Source of the DNA: Treponema sp.
GTDB lineage: Bacteria > Spirochaetota > Spirochaetia > Treponematales > Treponemataceae
Direction: 5' to 3'
Assembly: GCA_024699205.1 (NCBI GenBank)
Contig: JAILQA010000257.1
Coordinates: 1 to 12,716, forward strand
DNA: 12,716 nt
The position numbers and the translations under genes are program-made. Positions within the stretch are counted from its first letter, which is position 1. The number at the start of each line of letters is the position of its first letter. The notes beneath the pieces were generated by a model that was not told the origin of the DNA, did no database searches, and worked only from the letters and a program-made list of their open reading frames with translations. This document shows positions 7,934 to 12,716 of the stretch, one piece after another.

Positions 7934-7971
7934 AATAAAAATCATTTAGTGAGAAGCAAATGATTTTTATT
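7934..7971. repeat. 14-bp perfect inverted repeat upstream of rpsF
   Basis: The arms AATAAAAATCATTT (7934-7947) and AAATGATTTTTATT (7958-7971) flank a 10-nt loop. The stem is AT-only apart from one C-G pair. A/T-rich flanks on both sides could make it a weak bidirectional terminator, or an operator just upstream of the rpsF promoter. No gene obviously needs a terminator here. Confidence 0.6.
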
Positions 7972-8091
7972 CCTCCTTATGGACAAAGGAAAATCATATT
8001 TCAGATTTCCAAGGGGTTTTGATATTTTATTTTAAAAATGGAATAAGGTCAATACGACCCCAAAGCATTTATTTAGTAACTTAGTATGCAT

Positions 8092-8172
8092 GAGGGGGAA
8101 AGCCTTCCCTCTGCGTCGCACTTCGTTGCGCCGACACCCCCTTCGCCTAAGGGCTTTCGCCCCTAAAACCCC
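8092..8172. repeat. GC-rich structured intergenic element, probable dispersed repeat
   Basis: This 81-base GC-rich island lies in an otherwise AT-rich gap of more than 500 bases between rpsF and the lipoprotein gene. It contains three potential hairpins in a row. The first is GAGGG..AA/TTCCCTC (8092-8111). The second is centred on GCA-CTTCGT-TGC (8118-8129), with GTCG/CGAC outside it. The third is GGGC-TTTC-GCCC (8151-8162). It ends in AAAACCCC. It has no ORF. Such elements resemble intergenic repeats I associate with Treponema genomes, but that is from memory and untested. The flanking bases 7980-8091 hold nothing I can assign. Confidence 0.5.
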
Positions 8173-8229
8173 AAAAATCAACCAATTTTTCCATTTTTCC
8201 TCACCTTAGAACACAAATTGCAAAACCTG

Positions 8230-8238
8230 TGTTATAAT
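8230..8238 (+). promoter_or_regulatory. extended -10 promoter for the variable lipoprotein gene
   Basis: TGT-TATAAT at 8230-8238 is a perfect extended -10. The expected -35 position (around 8210) has only AACACA, a weak match, as tolerated for extended -10 promoters. The transcript would start near 8245, leaving a leader of about 120 nt before the ATG at 8366. Confidence 0.6.
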
Positions 8239-8244
8239 TATCTC

Positions 8245-8301
8245 ATGCGAAGCGATATGAATGAAATGACTTCACATATTTTCTCAAAAAACACGAAGTA
8301 G
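8245..8301 (+). CDS. possible 18-codon leader ORF
   Basis: ATG at 8245 opens 18 codons (MRSDMNEMTSHIFSKNTK) ending at TAG 8299-8301. The ATG coincides with the predicted transcription start, so it would be leaderless. A hairpin begins 1 nt after the stop codon. I recognise no family, and chance is a real alternative. Confidence 0.2.
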   Translation: MRSDMNEMTSHIFSKNTK

Positions 8302-8302
8302 G

Positions 8303-8334
8303 ATGAAAATTGCCCTGCGACATGGGCTTTTCAT
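8303..8334 (+). promoter_or_regulatory. leader hairpin, possible attenuator
   Basis: ATGAAAA (8303-8309) pairs with TTTTCAT (8328-8334), and GCCC (8312-8315) with GGGC (8324-8327), leaving a TT bulge and an 8-nt loop. The 3' arm contains TTTT, and ATTTT follows. It lies between the predicted promoter and the GGAGG of the lipoprotein gene. Confidence 0.45.
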
Positions 8335-8365
8335 ATTTTAACCCCATTTTTAAGGAGGAAGTCTT

Positions 8366-9703
8366 ATGAAAAGACTCTTTGGACTTGACGCACTTTTGTT
8401 GTCGGCACTCACATTCACCCTCGCTTCATGCCAGAACGAGACTAAAGACGACAAACCGACCGCCTACACCGTTACGATTGCAAACGACATTACGAACGGC
8501 ACAGTTACAGCGAACAAGACGAGCGCGGTCAAAGGCGACACCGTAAAGCTCACCGCAACACCAGACAGCGGCTACCAGCTTAGTGCATACAGCGTGACTG
8601 ATGAAAACGGCAACGACATTACCGTAACGGAAGGCATATTCACCATGCCAGCAAGCAATGTGACGGTAAGCGCGACATTCACGAAAACCGAAGCAACATA
8701 TACCGTGACATATGCTGACGGCGTAGATGGTGAGGAGATTACAGTACCTACGGACAGCGCGAAATACAAGGCTGGCGACACCGTTACCGTAAAATTTGAC
8801 GGAATCGATACACGCTCTTGCTACGAATTTGCGGGCTGGAGCGACGGAACGACCACCTACACGAGCAATGGAACAAAGACATTCACGATGGGAACTGCGA
8901 ATGTGACACTCACGGCACAGTGGAAAGTCACACGAACTCTTGCTGTCGGGAAAATTGGTGTGTATGAAAAACCATACTTTGTTGGAGATATTGTGTTCAG
9001 TGACGGTTCTGCAACCCCTTACACAGCGGGCATGACGATTACAGACGAGCAGAAAGCCGCCGCAATCGCGCTGGTTTTCTACAAGGGAACCGGACTGAAC
9101 AGTGGAGACACCACCACCACAAGCCGCACGCTCGGAGTAGGATTGAAGCACTACACGGGCGACCGTGAATGGTGTCATAACACTGCAAACGCTTACCTCA
9201 AGAACATTACGACAATTCAGTGCAAACCAGATGACGGTGGAAGTGAGGGCAATTACACCTGGACCGGAGAGCAGGACAAGGACGGCAGCGACAACCTTAA
9301 GCAGATTGCTGCATTCCTTTCAGCTGAAGGTAGCGGAACAACTGACGACACGACCGGAGACGGAGCTTCGGACAGATACCCTACCTTCTACTTTGCAAAA
9401 AACTACAAGGAAACAGCTAAAAACATTGCTGGCACCGACTACGAAGACGGCTGGTACATTCCTAGCCTTGCGGAACTTTTCCAGATTTACGTAAACGGCA
9501 AGGGTGATAGCAGAATGTTTGACGTAGACACAGCGAGCGAAACTCTTGGTGGAAGTAAGTTTGGTACAAGAGCCTACTGGTCGTCGAGCCAGTACACCAG
9601 CTATGGTTACGCGTACCATTTAAGATTCGAAATGGGAGCCTGGAGTGCCGTCGACAAGGCCTACGGCGGCAAACGTATTTGTTGTATTCGGGCTTTCAAC
9701 TAG
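8366..9703 (+). CDS. lipoprotein with two Ig-like repeats and a C-terminal DUF1566/C-type-lectin-like domain
   Basis: This is a 445-residue surface-type lipoprotein. The signal peptide ends in the lipobox LASC, with Cys22 lipidated. Residues 34-106 form a bacterial Ig-like repeat (YTVTIAND...GDTVKLTATPDSGY...MPASNVTVSATF). Residues 112-187 form an InlB-B-type repeat (FAGWSDG...TLTAQWK). Residues 190-445 resemble the DUF1566/Lcl_C group, with GWYIPSLAELFQ (362-373), YWSSSQ (404-409) and a CCIRAFN end. This fold is used by variable proteins of Treponema diversity-generating retroelements. Codons are C- and G-ending, and GC is near 50% in sampled stretches, against about 35% in the neighbours. 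That suggests transfer or a separate history. AAGGAGGA precedes the ATG. Ligand and role are unknown. The repeat domains are more certain than the retroelement link. Confidence 0.85.
   Translation: MKRLFGLDALLLSALTFTLASCQNETKDDKPTAYTVTIANDITNGTVTANKTSAVKGDTVKLTATPDSGYQLSAYSVTDENGNDITVTEGIFTMPASNVTVSATFTKTEATYTVTYADGVDGEEITVPTDSAKYKAGDTVTVKFDGIDTRSCYEFAGWSDGTTTYTSNGTKTFTMGTANVTLTAQWKVTRTLAVGKIGVYEKPYFVGDIVFSDGSATPYTAGMTITDEQKAAAIALVFYKGTGLNSGDTTTTSRTLGVGLKHYTGDREWCHNTANAYLKNITTIQCKPDDGGSEGNYTWTGEQDKDGSDNLKQIAAFLSAEGSGTTDDTTGDGASDRYPTFYFAKNYKETAKNIAGTDYEDGWYIPSLAELFQIYVNGKGDSRMFDVDTASETLGGSKFGTRAYWSSSQYTSYGYAYHLRFEMGAWSAVDKAYGGKRICCIRAFN
9575..9703 (+). other. candidate variable region at the 3' end of the lipoprotein gene
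   Basis: From YWSSSQ (codons 404-409) to the stop codon the sequence has the layout of a retroelement-diversified C-type-lectin end. A conserved YWSSSQ entry leads to a tract of ligand-facing residues, then a conserved R-I-C-C-I-R-A-F end. Of codons 410-438, 20 of 29 end in C or T, with unbroken runs at 410-415, 427-430 and 432-435. This is the pattern left when AAC/AAT codons of a template are mutated at A. The gene's general C-ending preference weakens the argument. No template repeat or reverse transcriptase is in the window. Confidence 0.4.
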
Positions 9704-9713
9704 CCCCCCCCCC
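9704..9713 (+). repeat. C10 homopolymer directly after the lipoprotein stop codon
   Basis: Ten consecutive C follow the TAG at 9701-9703. It is an unusual tract in an AT-rich genome. It is untranslated, so length changes would not shift the frame. Confidence 0.9.
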
Positions 9714-9748
9714 TTGTCAAACGCATGCTGCCGTAAACTGTCATGCTG

Positions 9749-9782
9749 AAGCGGTCTTCCATTGCGGAGACCGCTTTTTTTT
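9749..9782 (+). terminator. Rho-independent terminator after the lipoprotein gene
   Basis: The stem AAGCGGTCT (9749-9757) / AGACCGCTT (9768-9776) is extended inward by a G-T and a C-G pair. The T-run at 9775-9782 follows. It shares its layout and many bases with the terminator at 10171-10201. Confidence 0.92.
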
Positions 9783-9783
9783 A

Positions 9784-9792
9784 TGTTATAAC
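9784..9792 (+). promoter_or_regulatory. possible extended -10 before the toxin-antitoxin remnant
   Basis: TGT-TATAAC lies just after the terminator T-run and 31 nt before the ATG at 9823. It matches the -10 in 5 of 6 positions and has an extended TG. No -35 is visible, because that position falls in the terminator stem. Confidence 0.35.
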
Positions 9793-9822
9793 AAAAGTAT
9801 CTTTTACAGATGGAGGCAGACG

Positions 9823-10023
9823 ATGGCTAGACCAATTAGGGAATCACCTATTTTATTCGGTGAAGACGGCAGACGCTTTGAAGAAAAAATGCGTAATGCA
9901 AAATGTACCGTAACAGAGGGATAGAGTTTCGGCCAAGTGAATTCTGACTTCTTTGAAAAATACAAAATCCAAAAATTTGAAAACGATATACCTACAGTTA
10001 TGTACTTCAACAGTCAACAGTAA
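9823..10023 (+). pseudogene. broken toxin-antitoxin-like remnant (antitoxin start, in-frame stop, toxin-like end)
   Basis: The ATG at 9823 has GGAGG 7 nt upstream and encodes MARPIRESPILFGEDG...VTEG, 33 residues, before TAG 9922-9924. The first half matches a small antitoxin-like family whose members begin MARPI-x-x-TP-x-L-x-GEDA-x-RF, known to me as partners of GNAT-type toxins. The same frame continues open after the TAG for 32 codons (SFGQVNSDFFEKYKIQKFEN..., VMYFNSQQ) to TAA 10021-10023. That second part resembles the C-terminus of a GNAT toxin (an F/Y-x-K-x-G/K-F-x-F motif, then an MYF end). The simplest reading is a two-gene unit collapsed by internal deletion. A short intact antitoxin gene ending at 9924 is the alternative. 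The toxin assignment is weaker than the antitoxin one. Confidence 0.5.
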
Positions 10024-10025
10024 GT

Positions 10026-10080
10026 CTTGGGGTCAGTGCCGTGGTCTAGGTAAGCGTCATGTAAGGGCGTCACTCCCAAG
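10026..10080. repeat. imperfect inverted repeat in the remnant region
   Basis: CTTGGG (10026-10031) pairs with CCCAAG (10075-10080). AGTG (10035-10038) pairs with CACT (10071-10074) after a 3-nt bulge, and CG (10040-10041) pairs with CG (10068-10069). The loop contains a GCGTCA that recurs at 10067-10072. It could be a structured RNA, a recombination site, or chance inside decayed coding DNA. Confidence 0.4.
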
Positions 10081-10097
10081 CGATTAACAGTACTTGA

Positions 10098-10145
10098 CAT
10101 TACAAGGTCAGCTACTGTCCGGTTTGTGCAGTCAGGGCTTTTTAG
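10098..10145 (+). pseudogene. decayed 3' tail of a second VRAF-type lipoprotein gene
   Basis: The frame ending at TAG 10143-10145 reads HYKVSYCPVCAVRAF. This is the characteristic end of the same protein group as the lipoprotein at 8366, which ends RICCIRAFN. Upstream in this frame are TGA (10095), TAA (10062) and TAG (10047), so no intact gene exists. Further upstream the frame reads GVSAVV at 10029-10046, recalling GAWSAV in the intact gene, with a shared AGTGCCGT. The tail is followed at the proper distance by a terminator homologous to that of the intact gene, which supports common descent. No start or signal peptide remains. Confidence 0.5.
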
Positions 10146-10170
10146 CGCAGAGTAAATACACTTATTCTAG

Positions 10171-10201
10171 AAGCAGTTTCCATAACGGAGGCTGCTTTTT
10201 T
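10171..10201 (+). terminator. Rho-independent terminator after the decayed gene tail
   Basis: The 11-bp stem AAGCAGTTTCC (10171-10181) / GGAGGCTGCTT (10187-10197), with two G-T pairs and the loop ATAAC, is followed by T at 10196-10201. It corresponds base for base in layout to the terminator at 9749-9782. Confidence 0.88.
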
Positions 10202-10246
10202 ATTTACTTTTACCTGCCGGCACTTTTACAAATCTTTTCAAATAAC

Positions 10247-10276
10247 TTGAAAATATGTATTTTTATACTCTATAAT
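10247..10276 (+). promoter_or_regulatory. sigma70-type promoter for the ankyrin lipoprotein gene
   Basis: TTGAAA (10247-10252), an 18-nt spacer and TATAAT (10271-10276) lie about 35 nt before the ATG at 10312. A 7-bp inverted repeat, TTTTCAA (10235-10241) / TTGAAAA (10247-10253), overlaps the -35 and could be an operator. Confidence 0.8.
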
Positions 10277-10311
10277 ATAATATTGTTTAAGATAACGAAT
10301 AAGGAATATAA

Positions 10312-12093
10312 ATGAAAAAGCGTATATTTTTAATTTTGACTTTCGCAGTTTTATTTTTTTACGGATGCGCAACTACAAAAACAGAAACGGAACATCCGGC
10401 AACTTATAACATTGATTTAGGAAAATACACTAACATACTCGATCTTAAAGCTGACAGCGGAAAGGATAATTTTTCCGGAATAATAAAAGGCATTAAGTTC
10501 AAAAAAAGCATTCCTGAAGCTGGAGATAAAATTGTAATTTACTGTACAGGAAAACCTAGCATTGAAATGCAGTCTCTTAAAGGTGAGATTTTTACCAGCA
10601 ATCAGTCATACGGCACGTTTGAACTTATAAATCAGGAAGATAAGAAAAATGCATTCAGTTCAAAAGCTGAAATAATTTTGGACAAGCAGATTGAAGACAG
10701 CGTTTCCGTAAGATTGTTTTATGAAAATGCAGAATTAACAAAAAATCCTTGGATTCAGATGAAAGCAAGCAAGCTTCCAAAACCAGAAAAACCAGCGCCT
10801 GCCGAAACAGCAGCAGAAGCTCCAGCAAAAAAAGCTGATGAAAAACTCACAGAAAAACAGACAGTTTCAGAGACTGAAAAAACAACAGAACCAGAAAAAA
10901 CTGTTGAACCAAAGAAAACCAAAAAAACTACAAAAAAATCCGGAACATCAACAAAAAAATTAAAATCCGGCGACTTACCATCTGAAATTGAAGATGCTAT
11001 CAAAAATACAGAACAGACTACCGAAAGCTGGTATATCTGCAAGGTAAAATCAAAGAAAAAGGCCGGCAAGTTGTTGAGCGGACCATTTTCAACAAAAGAA
11101 CAGGCAATTTTAGTATGGATTTACAAAGATTTGCCTGAAAATAAAAAATACTGCATTGCAAAGAACTTTTCGTTTATAACCAGCACACCTTCTTCATTCT
11201 TTACAGAACAATACAAGCAAATAAAAAGCGAAACAGAAACTCTTGATTCAAAAGCAATGTTCAATAAGTATTTCCATCTCGGCGAAGAAGAAGAGATTCA
11301 GCCGGAAAAGACTGAACCAATTGTAGAACCAGAGCAGTCAGATTCATTCTTTGATTTATCAAAATACGAAACTACCGAAGATTTATATTCAACTTATCAG
11401 AAAGAATATCTTCAGGATTATGCTCCAAAAAAAGAATTACGATTACCGGAAGAAATAATTACCGAAAAAACAATCTTAAATCCTGATGAAGCAGACAATT
11501 TTGGCTGTACTCTTCTTATGAAAGCAGCAAAAAACGGTAATAACTGGGAATTAAAATCACTTTTATCATCTGGTGCCGATGTAAATCTTACAGACAGGGA
11601 CGGATGGACAGCATTGATGTATGCTTGTAGATATCAGGAAAATGTTTCTATCGTTGATAGTCTGATTGAGGCAGGTGCCCAGGTAAAAATAAAAAATAAA
11701 TATGATTTATCACCTTTAATTCTTGCTGCAACTTATAATGGAAATCCAGAAATCATAAAAAAACTGCTTAATTATTATGCGGTTTCTGAAAAAGAAGTTT
11801 TACAGGCATTTGTTCTTCTTCTAACCGACAATTCATCTTCTGATTTTTCTAAAATTGCAAAAATTGAGACATTTATAGATAAATCAATTCCTCTGAATAC
11901 ATTCTATAATGGAAAAACACCTTTAATGTATGCTGCTCAATTTTGCAATTCAACCAATATTATCGATGTACTTCTACGTAAGGGGGCAGTTACTTCAATC
12001 CGTTCAACTGAAGGTAAAACAGCCTTTGATTACGCTATGGAAAACAATAAATTAAAGCACGATGATATTTTCTGGTCTCTCAATAAAAAATAG
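10312..12093 (+). CDS. ankyrin-repeat lipoprotein
   Basis: This is a 593-residue lipoprotein. The signal peptide MKKRIFLILTF... ends in the relaxed spirochaetal lipobox FYGC (Cys19). Residues 30-150 form a beta-rich domain I do not recognise. Residues 155-220 are a Pro, Glu, Lys and Thr-rich linker that probably spans the periplasm or peptidoglycan. Residues 239-290 (SWYICKVKSKKKAGKLLSGPFS...) vaguely recall a SPOR-type module, but this is not secure. The C-terminal part has ankyrin repeats: 397-428 (GCTLLMKAAKNG...SGADVNLTD), 429-462 (DGWTALMYACRY...AGAQVKIKN), 464-488, and after a divergent segment 533-563 (NGKTPLMYAAQF...RKGAVTSI) plus a final partial unit. The start has AAGGA about 6 nt upstream. 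It has its own promoter and lies 33 nt before rsmD without a terminator. The binding partner is unknown. Confidence 0.85.
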   Translation: MKKRIFLILTFAVLFFYGCATTKTETEHPATYNIDLGKYTNILDLKADSGKDNFSGIIKGIKFKKSIPEAGDKIVIYCTGKPSIEMQSLKGEIFTSNQSYGTFELINQEDKKNAFSSKAEIILDKQIEDSVSVRLFYENAELTKNPWIQMKASKLPKPEKPAPAETAAEAPAKKADEKLTEKQTVSETEKTTEPEKTVEPKKTKKTTKKSGTSTKKLKSGDLPSEIEDAIKNTEQTTESWYICKVKSKKKAGKLLSGPFSTKEQAILVWIYKDLPENKKYCIAKNFSFITSTPSSFFTEQYKQIKSETETLDSKAMFNKYFHLGEEEEIQPEKTEPIVEPEQSDSFFDLSKYETTEDLYSTYQKEYLQDYAPKKELRLPEEIITEKTILNPDEADNFGCTLLMKAAKNGNNWELKSLLSSGADVNLTDRDGWTALMYACRYQENVSIVDSLIEAGAQVKIKNKYDLSPLILAATYNGNPEIIKKLLNYYAVSEKEVLQAFVLLLTDNSSSDFSKIAKIETFIDKSIPLNTFYNGKTPLMYAAQFCNSTNIIDVLLRKGAVTSIRSTEGKTAFDYAMENNKLKHDDIFWSLNKK

Positions 12094-12126
12094 TTTGTAC
12101 AGAAATTAAAATATGCAGGATTAAAA

Positions 12127-12675
12127 ATGAGAATTACAGGCGGAAAACTTAAAGGTAGAATTATAAAATGTCCAGATGGCGTAATCAGACCGGCTATGGA
12201 CAGAATGCGTGAATCTGTTTTTTCAATTTTAGGCGATTTGGAAGGTAAATCTTTTCTTGACTTATTTTCTGGTTCCGGAACGATTGCCATTGAAGCCGTT
12301 TCAAGAGGTGCAGCTCACGTAGAATTATGCGAAAAGGATAAAATAAAAATAAATACAGTACTGGAAAACGTTTCTATTGCAGAAAAAGAAACCGGCTTAA
12401 AAATCCAGTGCCATTTTATGCCGGTAGAATATTTTATAAAACGATGTAAATCTTCCTTTGATTTAATTTTTTTTGACCCACCCTTCCCTTATAAATTCCA
12501 TGAACAGCTTGTAAAGCAGGCCGATGAAAAAGGAATTTTAAACAAGAATGGAATCTTAATGGTTCATAGACCAGAAGAGCATTTTATGCCGGATAAAATT
12601 GGTAATCTGATAAGAATAGATCAAAGGTTTTACGGACGTTCGATTGTGGATTTTTACAGTTATCCAAAAGAATAA
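12127..12675 (+). CDS. rsmD: 16S rRNA (guanine(966)-N2)-methyltransferase RsmD
   Basis: RsmD uses S-adenosylmethionine to methylate G966 of 16S rRNA in the 30S subunit. The protein has 182 residues, the normal length. The N-terminus MRITGGKLKGRII and RPAMDRMRESVFSIL (21-35) are family signatures. Motif I, LDLFSGSGT (44-52), binds the cofactor. Glu69 in ELCEKD is at the usual ribose-binding position. FFDPPF (115-120) is the catalytic DPPF/Y motif. AGGA lies 6 nt before the ATG. It follows the ankyrin lipoprotein by 33 nt and is probably read from the same promoter. The stop is TAA at 12673-12675, and no terminator is seen before the window edge. Confidence 0.95.
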   Translation: MRITGGKLKGRIIKCPDGVIRPAMDRMRESVFSILGDLEGKSFLDLFSGSGTIAIEAVSRGAAHVELCEKDKIKINTVLENVSIAEKETGLKIQCHFMPVEYFIKRCKSSFDLIFFDPPFPYKFHEQLVKQADEKGILNKNGILMVHRPEEHFMPDKIGNLIRIDQRFYGRSIVDFYSYPKE

Positions 12676-12680
12676 AATGT

Positions 12681-12711
12681 TTGACATAACCAAAAATTAT
12701 GATAATATAAT
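12681..12711 (+). promoter_or_regulatory. promoter at the right edge for a downstream gene
   Basis: A perfect TTGACA (12681-12686) and a perfect TATAAT (12706-12711) are separated by 19 nt, slightly long. TAATAT (12703-12708) gives a 16-nt alternative. The site starts 5 nt after the rsmD stop codon, and the gene it serves lies outside the window. Confidence 0.65.
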
Positions 12712-12716
12712 ATTAT

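Noticed and set aside
7895..7963. 22-codon plus-strand ORF after AGGAGG in the rpsF leader
   Set aside because: The ribosome-binding-like bases are only 2 nt from the ATG, no promoter is seen on that strand, and the bases are better explained as the rpsF leader.
8426..9178. 250-codon open frame on the minus strand inside the lipoprotein gene
   Set aside because: It is a shadow of the C- and G-ending codon bias of the plus-strand gene. The translation is Cys and Arg-rich without domain character, and the plus strand has a signal peptide, lipobox and repeats.
10026..10100. Integron attC site near the toxin-antitoxin remnant (Treponema denticola has a cassette integron)
   Set aside because: The palindrome lacks the flanking RYYYAAC and GTTRRRY boxes on either strand, and no integrase or cassette array is present.
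10094..10122. Consensus -35 TTGACA in the remnant region
   Set aside because: No -10 lies at 15-19 nt downstream. The hexamer falls within decayed coding DNA.
10090..10145. SRP RNA-like or tRNA-like segment (GGTCAG...GTCCGG)
   Set aside because: The conserved GGAAG-type loop and any T-arm are missing, and the bases read as the CPVCAVRAF gene tail.
10094..10315. 73-codon plus-strand frame running into the ankyrin gene
   Set aside because: It starts at a TTG without a ribosome binding site and crosses a terminator and a promoter. Its DNA is better explained by the decayed VRAF tail in another frame.

Overview
The window looks like chromosomal DNA of a host-associated Treponema (a spirochaete, probably a gut or rumen type). 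The reasons are a P83/100-family secreted antigen, spirochaete-style lipoproteins with relaxed lipoboxes, the order rpsF-ssb-rpsR-rplI-dnaB, AT-rich codon use, and Treponema-like multi-copy lipoproteins that end in 'VRAF'. The species cannot be fixed from the sequence alone.

Layout. Bases 1-333 are the 3' end of an unrecognised gene. A strong sigma70-type promoter then drives a P83/100-type exported coiled-coil protein (438-1958), closed by a textbook terminator. A cytoplasmic GH2 beta-mannosidase follows (2042-4567), and its ribosome binding site directly abuts that terminator. It converges on the minus-strand housekeeping operon, which reads rpsF, ssb, rpsR, rplI, then a terminator, then dnaB (7842 down to 4583). 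This operon couples ribosome assembly (S6, S18, L9) with replication (SSB, DnaB helicase). S18 and L9 carry unusual acidic extensions.

The stretch from about 7860 to 10210 is accessory in character. It holds a GC-rich structured intergenic element (8092-8172), an extended -10 promoter with a possible leader ORF and hairpin, and a lipoprotein gene (8366-9703) of clearly higher GC content. That lipoprotein has two Ig-like repeats and a C-terminal DUF1566/C-type-lectin-like domain ending in 'YWSSSQ...CCIRAFN'. Its 3' end resembles target genes of Treponema diversity-generating retroelements, although no reverse transcriptase or template repeat lies in the window. A run of ten C follows the stop codon, then a strong terminator. 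Next comes a broken toxin-antitoxin-like remnant, and then a second, decayed 'CPVCAVRAF*' gene tail whose terminator is homologous to the first one with compensatory base changes. The area reads as a site of duplicated and rearranged variable-lipoprotein cassettes.

From 10210 onward the chromosome returns to ordinary AT-rich genes: a promoter, an ankyrin-repeat lipoprotein (10312-12093), rsmD (12127-12675), and a promoter at the right edge for a gene outside the window. I saw no tRNA, rRNA, CRISPR array, transposase or integrase.
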